Shown here piece after piece: positions 1 through 8,651 of a stretch of DNA of 64,000 nucleotides (position 1 is its first letter; each line of letters starts with the position of its first letter). Position numbers and translations under genes: made by a program. This DNA is from Armatimonadota bacterium (lineage in GTDB: Bacteria; Armatimonadota; Fimbriimonadia; Fimbriimonadales; Fimbriimonadaceae), in contig JANYCU010000037.1 in the NCBI GenBank assembly GCA_025360125.1, positions 101,056-165,055 of the forward strand, read 5' to 3'. The notes beneath the pieces were generated by a model, which worked only from the letters and a program-made list of their open reading frames with translations, did not search any database and had not been told where the DNA came from.

Positions 1-626
1 ATCCGCGTGTCCACTTTCGCGCTTGTTTCACGATATACGCCGATGGGAGAGTCGGGTTCGATGACGTTGGCATCAAACGACGTCTTGATGTAAGCGGGTT
101 CAATGACCGAAACCCGTATACCAAAAGACCGTGTCTCGTGATCGAGGGATTCCGAGTAGCCAGCCACCGCGTGTTTGGAGGCCGTGTACAGCGCCATGTA
201 AGGAAGGGGGAGGAATCCCATGGCAGACCCGATGTTGACGATACGGCCGCTACCTTGTAGGCGCATATGTGGCAAGACTGCACGGGTCATGCGGACGATT
301 CCAAAGAAGTTGGCATCGAAGATAGCCCGAGCTTGGTCAAGCGAACTCTCTTCGGCACCTGCGGGAGCAATACCGTAACCTGCATTGTTCACGAGCAGGT
401 CTATTTTGCCTTCGCGTCGAATGACCTCGGCAACGGCAGTCTCGACGGACTCGTCGTTGGTGACGTCCAGAGCGAGCATTTCAAACGAACCGTGTTCAGT
501 TGCTGCTGCCTTTCGGCTGGTGCCATACACCTTATAACCTGCTTTGGCCAGTTGCTCGGCGGTGGCCTTTCCAATTCCTGAAGATGCGCCAGTCACGAGG
601 GCCACACGCGTATTGTTCTTGTTCAT
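1..626 (-). CDS. SDR family oxidoreductase (partial, 3' end outside window)
   Basis: The reverse strand from the ATG at 626 translates to a short-chain dehydrogenase/reductase. Visible motifs are the NAD(P)-binding TGASSGIG near residue 11, the VNNAG motif, a serine in the NIGSAMG stretch and the catalytic YTASK. About 208 residues lie in the window and the C-terminus is cut by position 1. It is a cytosolic Rossmann-fold oxidoreductase; the substrate cannot be read from sequence. It is transcribed divergently from an HxlR regulator 81 bp away, an arrangement typical of redox- or electrophile-responsive oxidoreductases, so control by that regulator is likely (inference). Confidence 0.9.
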   Translation of the reverse strand, partial: MNKNNTRVALVTGASSGIGKATAEQLAKAGYKVYGTSRKAAATEHGSFEMLALDVTNDESVETAVAEVIRREGKIDLLVNNAGYGIAPAGAEESSLDQARAIFDANFFGIVRMTRAVLPHMRLQGSGRIVNIGSAMGFLPLPYMALYTASKHAVAGYSESLDHETRSFGIRVSVIEPAYIKTSFDANVIEPDSPIGVYRETSAKVDTR

Positions 627-645
627 ATTTTTCCTTGCTCGACAG

Positions 646-695
646 GTGACTATCGATTTGATACCGAGTATACTATCATATTGATAGTTAGTCAC
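646..695. promoter_or_regulatory. Dyad operator between SDR gene and hxlR-type gene
   Basis: A perfect palindrome CTATCA-TAT-TGATAG lies at 673-687. It is nested in a wider inverted repeat, GTGACTA at 646-652 and TAGTCAC at 689-695. The site overlaps TATACTAT-like promoter sequence in the 81-bp divergent gap. HxlR regulators bind such dyads, so this is the likely operator for both genes. Confidence 0.65.
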
Positions 696-707
696 TACTA
701 AAATGAT

Positions 708-1151
708 ATGAACTCAAAAAAAACTTCCGCTAATACCTGCCCGATTGCTCGGAGCCTAGCTGTGCTCGGCGATTCATGGAGCATTTTGATCCTGCGCGAC
801 GCCCACGCAGGCCTCACTCGTTTTGATCAATTTCGAAAGAGCCTCGGTATTGCCCCGACGATTCTCACTCGACGACTAGCTATGCTGACCGAAGAGGGCC
901 TGCTTGAAAAGCGTCGCTACTCAGAGCACCCGCCACGTGAAGAATATGTGTTGACGGAGGCGGGACGCGACTTCTTGCCCGTGCTTTTTATGATCGGAAC
1001 GTGGGGCCGCCAGCACCGCGGAGACGGCAAGTTGGTGCGTTTTTTCGACGCTGAGACAGGTACAGAAATAAGACCGGTGACGGTGGACGAAGTCACGGGA
1101 GCGAAGATTGGAACTCGTCCGATCCGAGTCGTCATGCCCAATGAAAGCTAG
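708..1151 (+). CDS. HxlR family winged-helix transcriptional regulator
   Basis: The 147-residue product matches the HxlR fold: an N-terminal CPIARSLAVLGD stretch, a winged helix through about residue 90 (FDQFRKSLGIAPTILTRRL, LTEEGLLEKRRY) and the LTEAGRDFLPVL segment. The cysteine near residue 11 is at the position that senses electrophiles or quinones in some HxlR relatives. The tail of about 45 residues after the domain (SVETGTEIRPVTVDE-like region) is often present in the family. It probably represses itself and the divergent SDR gene through the dyad at 646-695. The function of the pair is inference; the family call is firm. Confidence 0.9.
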   Translation: MNSKKTSANTCPIARSLAVLGDSWSILILRDAHAGLTRFDQFRKSLGIAPTILTRRLAMLTEEGLLEKRRYSEHPPREEYVLTEAGRDFLPVLFMIGTWGRQHRGDGKLVRFFDAETGTEIRPVTVDEVTGAKIGTRPIRVVMPNES

Positions 1152-1239
1152 CGCATTGGGTCAGAAAAGTGACCATGACGAGCAGCTTAATTTCAGGAAC
1201 CTAGAAAGATGGGTGCACCAATATGGATTCGAACGATAG

Positions 1240-1992
1240 TTAAGGACTAGCTGCTAACCATTCCTCATCTTTGGTCGCAATGACGTAGGTTCCGTTGCTC
1301 TTCAACTCTCGCCTGCGCCATTTGGCATGCCCATCGGCAAGAACATACACAAATCCACCAGTGTGAGAAGGATAGCCATCTTGAGACTTGCCACCCACGC
1401 TGAGGTGTGTGGAATCCCGATGACCCCATTGCCAGTTAATCTCGTGACGGGCGTGCCCCAGGGTCACGTCATCACCGTCACCAGTGTCCAATTTTGAAGG
1501 TAGGTTATCGGCGATAAGGATGGTTAAAGCGGGAGAATTTAGAGCGGTAGTGGATTTCCCAGCAACGCCAATGTGTCGACAAATTGGATCGTCGGAGGAT
1601 ACGCAGTCGGAGGCAATAATGTCGTTAATTCCATAGTTGTAGCTCCATTGCTGGCTAAATGTTGTAACACCCGTCTTGAACGTAAGGGGTTGGTTCTGGC
1701 TTGGGCACACTAGCATCTGCCAATTCTTGACGTAGGGCTGAAGCATGTCTCCCCAGTAGTATTCGTGGGCATCGTCCACATTGGCCCCAAGTTCGGTTGG
1801 AGTGAAGAGGTCGTCATAGTCGCCCGCATACATCAATTCGGCAAGTCCGATTTGACGCTGGTTAGAAAGACAACTGGTCTTTTTGGCCGCTTCTTTTGCC
1901 TGTGAAAAGACCGGAAACAAGATCGCCGCAAGAATGGCGATGATGGCAATGACGACGAGGAGTTCGATGAGAGTAAAGGCGCGGCGGTTCAT
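1240..1992 (-). CDS. Prepilin-type N-terminal cleavage/methylation protein, DUF1559-like
   Basis: The product starts [20 protein letters not shown], a classic type IV prepilin/pseudopilin signal with cleavage before the phenylalanine, followed by one transmembrane helix. The C-terminal [12 protein letters not shown] is the H-X9-DG-like end found in DUF1559 proteins of Planctomycetes and Armatimonadetes. Length is 250 residues from the ATG at 1992; an upstream in-frame TTG at 2001 is possible but less likely. The mature domain is expected to be exported through type II secretion or pilus machinery. It stands alone, with no pilus assembly gene nearby, as is usual for this multicopy family. Its role (adhesion, surface display) is unknown. 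Confidence 0.9.
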   Translation of the reverse strand: MNRRAFTLIELLVVIAIIAILAAILFPVFSQAKEAAKKTSCLSNQRQIGLAELMYAGDYDDLFTPTELGANVDDAHEYYWGDMLQPYVKNWQMLVCPSQNQPLTFKTGVTTFSQQWSYNYGINDIIASDCVSSDDPICRHIGVAGKSTTALNSPALTILIADNLPSKLDTGDGDDVTLGHARHEINWQWGHRDSTHLSVGGKSQDGYPSHTGGFVYVLADGHAKWRRRELKSNGTYVIATKDEEWLAASP

Positions 1993-1993
1993 A

Positions 1994-2038
1994 CTTGACA
2001 AAAAAGTATAGATTATTCTTGACTGAAAAGTATAGATT
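1994..2038 (-). promoter_or_regulatory. Tandem 21-bp repeat immediately upstream of the prepilin gene
   Basis: Two copies of CTTGAC-N2-AAAAGTATAGATT lie at 1994-2014 and 2018-2038, with a 24-bp period and two mismatches. On the gene strand each copy reads AATCTATACTTTT...GTCAAG, carrying a TATACT -10-like box. They sit directly before the start codon and may be a duplicated promoter or regulator site. Confidence 0.5.
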
Positions 2039-2365
2039 GAAAATTTATTCCTATCCGAGGCTGAATGATAGGTGTTTGAACCCGGTTGCCAAGAGTTCGA
2101 TGGGACAAACGCAGGTATATTCCGCCTAAATCACTCAACTATTTTTTGAGGAAATATTATATGTCCGAACAGTTTGAACCTCCGTCACGATTGAATTAAG
2201 GTTTGAAAGTGTCCATGAGTGCAGCTAGTAAAGAGCCAAGTTTTGCCGACATCTGTTGGCCCTCAAAATAAGTTTTCAGGTGATCTAGTTCTCATTCATC
2301 GAATTCTGCGACTTTTTTCAAATGACACGGAGTAGCCCGGGTCAATCGGTATCTTCAAGTAATCT
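2039..2365. other. Non-coding gap upstream of the GH36 gene
   Basis: This 327-bp gap is AT-rich and separates two divergent genes. I see no convincing ORF, hairpin or repeat in it beyond the tandem repeat just before it. It presumably holds the promoter of the alpha-galactosidase gene, but no -35/-10 pair is clear enough to mark. Confidence 0.4.
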
Positions 2366-2371
2366 GTGGCC

Positions 2372-4954
2372 ATGCGAATTGGTGCCAGCGTAGCAGTAAC
2401 TTTAGCAATTCTATCGGTCAGTTCTTTGGCATTTTCCGCCGATCATCAATTAGGCAAAAGTTGGACTGGCGCGGACTTGAATTCCAAAGGAGGCACCTTG
2501 CCGTTTTCCTTTGTTTTTGGAGGCGAGAAATCCGATAAATTGCTGCGTCATTGGACTGCTAAGACCCAACTTCGACAACTTGACGACAATCGAAAGAGCA
2601 TGGTGCTCACTCGTACCGACCCAAAAACTGGATTAGAAGTACGGTGTGTTGCCGTCATTTACCGGGATTCTTCTTCGGTGGAGTGGACGGTTTATCTCAA
2701 AAATACTGGTAACGCAGATACGCCGATCATTGAAGACCTTCAAGGCTTAAATACCAGATTGGAACGAACTGGCTCTAGCGAATTCTTGCTGCACCACAAT
2801 GTCGGCTCGCCCGCAAATCGCTCTGATTATGCTCCTCTCGAGACGCCTCTGGAAATCAATGCAACCAAGGTAATTTCGGCCGCAGGTGGGCGATCTACCA
2901 ATTCAGACATGTCCTACTTCAACCTCGCGTGGGGGAATCAAGGAGCGATTATCGTAGTGGGCTGGCCCGGCCAATGGAAGACTGAATTTATCCGGCAAAG
3001 TGATCGCGGAATTCAAATCCAAGCTGGACAAGAACAAACTCATTTCAAACTTCATCCGGGAGAAGAGATCCGAACTCCGCTCATCGTCCTGATGAATTAC
3101 CAAGGTGACTGGATTGCGGGCCAAAACAAATGGCGGCATTGGATGATGAAATACGGCATGCCAAAACCAAATGGACAACTTCCCAAGCCAATGCTGCTGG
3201 CGATGAGTGGCCGAGCCTATGGCGAAATGATTGGAGCTAACGAAGCCAACCAAATTATGCACATTGATCGCTATCTCGAGGAGGGCCTCGGGTTGAATTA
3301 TTGGTGGATGGATGCCGGTTGGTACGTTCAAACGAAAGGCTGGCCCCAGGTTGGAACGTGGGAGATGGACAAGACTCGTTTTCCGATGGGATTCAGGCCG
3401 ATCAGCGATCATGCCCATGCGAAAGGAGTCAAAACTCTGACGTGGTTTGAACCAGAGAGAGTCGCGCCAGATACATGGCTTTCGAAGAATCGTCCAGAAT
3501 GGCTGCTTGGCTCGGTGTCGAAACTTGAACTGAAGCGGTCCACTGCGCTTGGTGGAAACGAGCCATGCGTCAACTTTAACACTGATACCAAGGTCCTCAA
3601 CTGGAATGGAATAACGTGGGGTCCTCGTAGCCTCTCGTTCCATCCTGGCCCGAAGGGCGAATACAGCGTTGTGCGTTGGACTGCGCCAACAAAGGGCGAG
3701 TACAAAATTAGTTCGTCGTTCTATGCAATCGACCCAAATGCGACAACGGATGTTCATGTCATCGGCGGTAAACAGAATCTTTTCAGTGACGTGATCAACC
3801 TCAATGGAAAGGGAAAACGAACAGGATTCATTGGCACTGTTCAAATCGAGGCGGGAGAATCGATCAATTTCATTGTTGGATACGGAAATGGAGCCTATCC
3901 TTTTGATTCGACCGGACTTACGGTTTCGATTACTGAACCCAACGGAGTCCGCCACCAAGCCGCAGAAGAATATAAGAGTGGGAATTGGTCGTACGGCTAC
4001 CTTCAGCCTGGACAATCACCCGATCCAGTTACTTTGAAAGAGTACGATAAGACTGAGAAACTAGGGGAAAACGGAAACAAGCTGTTTGACTTCGGCAATC
4101 CTGACGCTCGAAAGTGGATGACCGAACGAGTTGATAAGCTGATTGTTGACAACGGAATTGACTTGTATCGGCAGGATTTCAATATGGATCCTTTGTCATT
4201 TTGGCGCGAGAATGATGCTCCAGACCGACAGGGCATAACCGAAAACAAGCATGTTGTCGGTTACCTTGCGTATTGGGATGAGCTAATCAGGCGCCATCCT
4301 GGAATGCTAATCGACTCATGCGCATCGGGCGGACGGCGTAACGACCTAGAAACGATGAGACGAGCCGTTCCCCTGTGGCGGAGCGACTATGCTTACGAGC
4401 CGATTGGGCATCAAGGCATGATGTACGGAATCTCGATGTGGCTCCCATTTCACGGTACTGGAACCGTCGCTGCGGCTGACGCTCCGTACTATGGCGGAGG
4501 ATTTACGCCAGTTCAGCCGTATGCCTTTTGGAGCAATGCTTCGCCGAGCATTGTGTCGGGAATCGACATTCGGGTCAAAGAGATCGATTACGCCTCGCTG
4601 AGAAAACTCCTTGGCAATTGGCGAGAAGTCAACCAATATTATTACGGCGACTACTATCCTTTGACGCCATATAGCCAGGCTGACGACGTTTGGATCGCTT
4701 GGCAATTCAATCGATCAAAAAATGGAGATGGCATAGTTCAAGCCTTTCGACGACCAAAGGCGCCGAATAATACCATTCGAGTGAAGCTTCGTGGTTTAGA
4801 TCCGAAAGCATCGTACGCAACGAGGGCCATTGATGCCAAGGGCAACGAATTCTTGAGAATGAGCGGAGCGGAACTCATGACATCTGGATTGCCCATTGCC
4901 GTAAAAGAGCAACCTGGAGCCGCAGTCATCCAGTACTCCCGCGTGAAATCTTGA
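2372..4954 (+). CDS. GH36-like alpha-galactosidase, secreted
   Basis: This about 860-residue protein has a signal peptide (hydrophobic stretch ending in LAFSA) and a GH36 clan D layout: an N-terminal beta-supersandwich, then a TIM barrel with WWMDAGWY, LTWFEPERV, the nucleophile motif YRQDFN (Asp near residue 602) and the acid/base motif in CASGGRRND...WRSDY (Asp near residue 672). A segment of about 130 residues (about 405-540), rich in beta-type sequence, is inserted in the barrel after WFEPERV, where most GH36 enzymes have none; it looks like an added carbohydrate-binding domain. The enzyme should release alpha-galactose from oligosaccharides or galactomannan outside the cytoplasm. A GTG two codons upstream is an alternative start. 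It is a single gene with no sugar transporter nearby. Confidence 0.88.
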   Translation: MRIGASVAVTLAILSVSSLAFSADHQLGKSWTGADLNSKGGTLPFSFVFGGEKSDKLLRHWTAKTQLRQLDDNRKSMVLTRTDPKTGLEVRCVAVIYRDSSSVEWTVYLKNTGNADTPIIEDLQGLNTRLERTGSSEFLLHHNVGSPANRSDYAPLETPLEINATKVISAAGGRSTNSDMSYFNLAWGNQGAIIVVGWPGQWKTEFIRQSDRGIQIQAGQEQTHFKLHPGEEIRTPLIVLMNYQGDWIAGQNKWRHWMMKYGMPKPNGQLPKPMLLAMSGRAYGEMIGANEANQIMHIDRYLEEGLGLNYWWMDAGWYVQTKGWPQVGTWEMDKTRFPMGFRPISDHAHAKGVKTLTWFEPERVAPDTWLSKNRPEWLLGSVSKLELKRSTALGGNEPCVNFNTDTKVLNWNGITWGPRSLSFHPGPKGEYSVVRWTAPTKGEYKISSSFYAIDPNATTDVHVIGGKQNLFSDVINLNGKGKRTGFIGTVQIEAGESINFIVGYGNGAYPFDSTGLTVSITEPNGVRHQAAEEYKSGNWSYGYLQPGQSPDPVTLKEYDKTEKLGENGNKLFDFGNPDARKWMTERVDKLIVDNGIDLYRQDFNMDPLSFWRENDAPDRQGITENKHVVGYLAYWDELIRRHPGMLIDSCASGGRRNDLETMRRAVPLWRSDYAYEPIGHQGMMYGISMWLPFHGTGTVAAADAPYYGGGFTPVQPYAFWSNASPSIVSGIDIRVKEIDYASLRKLLGNWREVNQYYYGDYYPLTPYSQADDVWIAWQFNRSKNGDGIVQAFRRPKAPNNTIRVKLRGLDPKASYATRAIDAKGNEFLRMSGAELMTSGLPIAVKEQPGAAVIQYSRVKS

Positions 4955-4990
4955 CTCATTAGCCATGTTCGGACTCGCTGGTGAGTTTTA

Positions 4991-5002
4991 GAAAACGTTT
5001 TC
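4991..5002. promoter_or_regulatory. LacI-type operator-like palindrome
   Basis: GAAAACGTTTTC is a perfect 12-bp palindrome with the central CG typical of LacI/PurR/CcpA-family operators. It lies 69 bp before the preferred start of the ECF sigma gene and 37 bp after the GH36 stop. Binding by a sugar-responsive LacI regulator is inference; no LacI gene is in the window. Confidence 0.4.
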
Positions 5003-5070
5003 AACCGATCCAGAAACTCATGCATCTAACCCTGTGTTCTTTCTTCCAAAGAGAACAGGAAACATCGACA

Positions 5071-5619
5071 ATGACGGACAAAGAGCTGGCAAAGAAAATA
5101 GGGCAGGGTGACGCAGAGGCTGCCGAAGCATTTGCGAGGGAGCATTATCCCGCTGTGCTTCGACTCGCCTTTCGGCTATGCGGTCACCGCGAACAAGCCG
5201 AAGACATCGCCCAAGAAACCTTCTTGGTTGCTCGGCAAAAAATTGGCTCCTTTCGAGGAGGCTCAAGCCTTCGAACGTGGATTCATCGAATTACATTGAA
5301 TGAATATCGGCAATGGCGGCGTAAACGCCAAACTTTGTCGCTAATCGATCACGATTTGGCGAACCACGATGCAGGAATCAATGCCTTCGAAACGGGCCAC
5401 GTTTTAGCTAACGCAATGAAGAATCTGCCCGAGAAACAGCGCGAAGCATTTGTCCTATTCGAAGTCGAACAACTCCCCATGAACGAAGTAGCCCAAGTGT
5501 TGGGCGTCCCCACCGGCACTGCCAAAGCGAGAGTGTTTTACGCTCGCCAGAACCTGCGCCAACAACTGGAAGGAAGATCAGAGGTGATCAAAGATGAACT
5601 ACAACAATCAACAATCTAG
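5071..5619 (+). CDS. RNA polymerase ECF sigma factor (sigma-70 family)
   Basis: The 182-residue product shows sigma region 2 (AFRLCGHREQAEDIAQETFLVARQK) and region 4 (LPEKQREAFVLFEVEQLPMNEVAQVLGVPTGTAKARVFYARQNL), the standard two-domain ECF layout. The open frame extends upstream to 4981, but the ATG at 5071 is chosen because it follows an AGGAAAC ribosome-binding site (about 5057) and gives the normal N-terminus. Its 3' end overlaps the next gene by 26 bp, so the two are translationally coupled and the neighbour is the likely partner or anti-sigma. A LacI-like palindrome lies upstream. Confidence 0.9.
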   Translation: MTDKELAKKIGQGDAEAAEAFAREHYPAVLRLAFRLCGHREQAEDIAQETFLVARQKIGSFRGGSSLRTWIHRITLNEYRQWRRKRQTLSLIDHDLANHDAGINAFETGHVLANAMKNLPEKQREAFVLFEVEQLPMNEVAQVLGVPTGTAKARVFYARQNLRQQLEGRSEVIKDELQQSTI

Positions 5620-6883
5620 CGACGAAATCATCGATCGCGAATTGCAAGCCCTCCGTGAGCCGGTGGAATCCATGCATGGCGTTGGCGATGCAATTCGAAC
5701 AATGCAAGAAACCCCCAAATCAAAACGGACCCTCAACCTCAGATGGCCAATCGGCATCGGATCGGTGGCCGTGGCCGCCAGCGCAATCATTCTGGTGGGC
5801 TCCCTGTCAACCGGAAAGGCCTATGCCGGAGAACTCCATGCGATATCCGCAGCCCAGTTGGGCCAACATACGATGATCATGAAGTGCGCAAACTTCGTTG
5901 GACATGAAACTCCCGAGTGGACCACCGAGTGGTACCTCGATCATCAACGCCACGCTTCGTTCGAATACCGAGATCATGGAAGGCTCCAATACATGGAAGT
6001 CGGTGATGGTACTCGCCGATTCACCTACAGTGCGGGCAGTACGTCACCGAGTGGATACGTGGTGAAAGAGCAAGCTCTGATTGACGAGGACACTTCCTCG
6101 CTCATGACCATCGGAACCGTCGATTCGTACCTGAAAGATGATTTTTTCAAGGCGCGTAAGATTGAAAAGCAAACGAATGTCGACCTGAATGGACGGACAT
6201 GTGACTTATATTTGTTGGCAAATGGTTGCTATCGAATCTGGGTCGATCAGGCCACAAGATTGCCTATCCAGCGGGAGGTCTACAGCAAAGGCGTAACCCT
6301 CTGGGAACGCGATACTTACGAATATCCGGCCACGATGCCAGAGGATAAGTTCAAGGAGCCAACCATTCCTGGTATTACCGCCTTTGACTACATCGCGGCT
6401 CGAAAGACCGTTACCGACTCATTCACTCAGCCCGGCCAAGTCCAGACGGTTGGTGGCGTAACCATCAGCCTCAAGGCAATGGTGAAAGATGAAAACCAAA
6501 TCGTGGCCTTATGGACCACGAGCGGCCTCGATGGACGCACCGACTTTGCCGTGAATCTTCAAGTTGAGGGTGCTCAAAACCAGGACAAGCTTGGCGAAGT
6601 CGTCGAATCGAATCTGCCGTCAGTCGATCGAACAATCCTCAATGCTCGCCTCCGAGTCATCTACGGCCAACCATTCAAACTTCCAACCACCGTGAAAATC
6701 GCGGTTTGGTCCGGCGACAATGGCAAGCTTGATAAGAATGGAAAGCCCGTCAAGAAGTTTGTGGGTTGGGCGACATTCGCGGTGGACCAGGTGATCGATG
6801 CCCCTCATATCGAAAACCTGCTTCATCGACCAGTTCAAGGAACTGGTGAAGGAATCGCCCTGAATACAAAGAAAAAGGGCTAA
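5594..6883 (+). CDS. Membrane-anchored protein with LolA/RseB-like domain, putative anti-sigma partner
   Basis: The 429-residue protein has a cytoplasmic N-terminus of about 50 residues (ELQALREPVESMH region), one transmembrane helix near residues 53-72, and an extracytoplasmic part whose first half (about 75-260) reads as a LolA/MucB/RseB-like beta sheet (CDLYLLANGCYRIWVDQATRLPIQREVYSKG). The last 150 residues are a second beta-rich domain I do not recognise. It overlaps the ECF sigma gene by 26 bp. I see no zinc-binding HXXXCXXC anti-sigma motif, so the cytoplasmic tail would have to hold the sigma factor in another way. Role as anti-sigma or co-sensor is inferred from synteny and topology. 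Confidence 0.7.
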   Translation: MNYNNQQSSDEIIDRELQALREPVESMHGVGDAIRTMQETPKSKRTLNLRWPIGIGSVAVAASAIILVGSLSTGKAYAGELHAISAAQLGQHTMIMKCANFVGHETPEWTTEWYLDHQRHASFEYRDHGRLQYMEVGDGTRRFTYSAGSTSPSGYVVKEQALIDEDTSSLMTIGTVDSYLKDDFFKARKIEKQTNVDLNGRTCDLYLLANGCYRIWVDQATRLPIQREVYSKGVTLWERDTYEYPATMPEDKFKEPTIPGITAFDYIAARKTVTDSFTQPGQVQTVGGVTISLKAMVKDENQIVALWTTSGLDGRTDFAVNLQVEGAQNQDKLGEVVESNLPSVDRTILNARLRVIYGQPFKLPTTVKIAVWSGDNGKLDKNGKPVKKFVGWATFAVDQVIDAPHIENLLHRPVQGTGEGIALNTKKKG

Positions 6884-6899
6884 TTCCCTTAGAACTCAA

Positions 6900-6929
6900 A
6901 GGGGCTTTTGGAGAAATCCATCAGCCCCT
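6900..6929. terminator. Possible bidirectional terminator hairpin
   Basis: AGGGGCT at 6900-6906 pairs with AGCCCCT at 6923-6929 around a 16-nt loop, between two convergent genes. It overlaps the last codon of the reverse-strand gene and has no strong T-tract, so this is only a weak call. Confidence 0.35.
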
Positions 6930-8574
6930 ATTTCAAATCCATTCCAAACTCAATCGGTTGCGGAGCAGTCCGATTGGGCCGAGCCGGAATCGTGAGCTTC
7001 AACGAGAGAATATGATGGTCCCCCTCAGCCTTGATGGAAACCTGCAGTTTCGACTTCACCAAGAGCGAGGAATTGAGCGGATGGGTGTAGCTCGGATAAT
7101 TCAGCCAAACATAGTCTCCGCCGAAATAAGCCAAGATCTCCGAACGTGACTCCTTCGGCAAATCCTTATACTCAATATCAAGTGTGTCCTGATCCGGCTT
7201 CATCGCCTTCAAGGCAATTTTCAACAACCCAGAGCCGTGCATAACGGCATCATAATCGTTGGTCGTAAAAGTCATTTCGTTCGAAATCCGGTCGAGCGAT
7301 TTCCTTTCTGACTCAGTAAAGCCATCCACAATCTCCAAAATCTCTTGCCGAGTCAAACGGCTTTTCTGCATCGCATGGAAAACCTTCATAAACGGCGACC
7401 AATCTTCGGTAGCAGGCGGAATCGCTCGGTCATAGTTTCGCAGGGTCATGGCTTTCCGCACTTCTTGGAATCGGCACTTGGGATACAAGGAATTCTTGAG
7501 GGCCTCACTAATCGCCCCTTTTTCGCCCTTAATCCAAGTATTCATCAACCACTCGAACCAGCCCACGTAATCCTTAGCTAATGGGCCAGCGAGCGCGCCC
7601 ATCGCATTGAGCTCAACCAGTTGCCCATTATGGAGAATGCTCTCCGGCTTAACTGGCTTGCTCAGATCGGGATAACTTTCCTGATCCGGAATCACCGGGT
7701 TGCCCGACACAAGAGAAATTGAAAAAATATCCACTGCTCGGTGTTCCGATGGATTGAATGCTCTGCAAAACAGATAATCCTCATTCGGTGACCTCATATG
7801 CATGAAATGCACAATCGGATCGTCCGAGCTGACCTTCGCAAATTGCTGCCTGAAGGTCTGACTAATCGAAAAAACACTACCATTGTTCTTCGCCTCCGGA
7901 TCATTGGGATCAAGTAAGTCGAATGCTTCGGTTCCATTTCCTTGCAACACTTGTAGAGCCAACTGCCTGGCATCGTCGCTCATCGGCAAGTCCTGCCCTC
8001 GGTGGTACGGCTGGCTCAATGTGCTCGAAATGAGCCCTATATCGTCAAAAAGAAGTGGCGAAATGCACACCATCTGTCGAGTGATGGCGGTCGATGCGAC
8101 CATTCGTGCTCGTTCCGAGATTTGTTCGCTACGGGCACGGTCTTGCTCCGCGTCAGCCAGGCCCTGCAGCCGTACCGATTCGGCATACCGTTGCCGAGGA
8201 GTCATATTTCGAACCGTCTTCATCGAATCACGCAGGGTCTCCAAGGTCAGCGCGATCCGTTGAGACTCCGACAGCCTCGGTTGTCCTTTCGACGAAAGGG
8301 TAACCTTAATGACCTTCGTCTCGGGATTCACCTCGGTGTCCAAACCCAAAAGGGTGCAAAGGTCCTTGAGGCGTTCTAATGGATTTCCTTCGGCATTCAA
8401 GGAGACCATCACGGGAGAATGAAGGATGCTCGGGTTGCCCTCAATTCGGTACGAGGCAGCTTTCGCCAAAGGCTCCATCGCCTGGACAAATGTCTTTAGG
8501 TCCAAAACTTTCGGCGGTGTCGGCTCCTGTCGGATTGCGCCAAAAAGCATTGCGGCGGCGAGTTGGGCAATCAT
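6928..8574 (-). CDS. Secreted protein with N-terminal STN/secretin-like domain, unknown function
   Basis: The 548-residue product starts with a short signal-like segment (MIAQLAAAMLFGAIR). Residues 25-95 resemble a secretin/TonB short N-terminal (STN) repeat: a beta-alpha-beta pattern with LAKAASYRIEG...NPLERLKDLCTLLGLDTEVN...VIKVT. The remainder is a long mixed region with one coiled segment at about 105-160 and no motif I recognise. It is divergent from the large glycosidase fusion at 8652, with a 15-bp palindrome between them, so shared control is possible. It could be a lineage-specific outer-envelope protein. I do not assign a function. Confidence 0.65.
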   Translation of the reverse strand: MIAQLAAAMLFGAIRQEPTPPKVLDLKTFVQAMEPLAKAASYRIEGNPSILHSPVMVSLNAEGNPLERLKDLCTLLGLDTEVNPETKVIKVTLSSKGQPRLSESQRIALTLETLRDSMKTVRNMTPRQRYAESVRLQGLADAEQDRARSEQISERARMVASTAITRQMVCISPLLFDDIGLISSTLSQPYHRGQDLPMSDDARQLALQVLQGNGTEAFDLLDPNDPEAKNNGSVFSISQTFRQQFAKVSSDDPIVHFMHMRSPNEDYLFCRAFNPSEHRAVDIFSISLVSGNPVIPDQESYPDLSKPVKPESILHNGQLVELNAMGALAGPLAKDYVGWFEWLMNTWIKGEKGAISEALKNSLYPKCRFQEVRKAMTLRNYDRAIPPATEDWSPFMKVFHAMQKSRLTRQEILEIVDGFTESERKSLDRISNEMTFTTNDYDAVMHGSGLLKIALKAMKPDQDTLDIEYKDLPKESRSEILAYFGGDYVWLNYPSYTHPLNSSLLVKSKLQVSIKAEGDHHILSLKLTIPARPNRTAPQPIEFGMDLK

Positions 8575-8612
8575 ATCTTTCCTATTCTAACGGGATAGAC
8601 GCTCAAAGACAA

Positions 8613-8627
8613 TTGTCGAAACGACAA
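8613..8627. promoter_or_regulatory. 15-bp palindromic operator candidate
   Basis: TTGTCG-AAA-CGACAA is a perfect inverted repeat in the 77-bp divergent gap between the STN-like gene and the glycosidase/esterase fusion. Its position, 25 bp before the fusion start codon, suits a repressor site. Confidence 0.5.
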
Positions 8628-8651
8628 AAATAGGTTAACATACGCAACAAG

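Noticed and set aside
2903..4015. 370-residue reverse-strand open frame
   Set aside because: It is antisense to the GH36 gene, has low-complexity composition and no recognisable motif; the forward frame has full family motifs.
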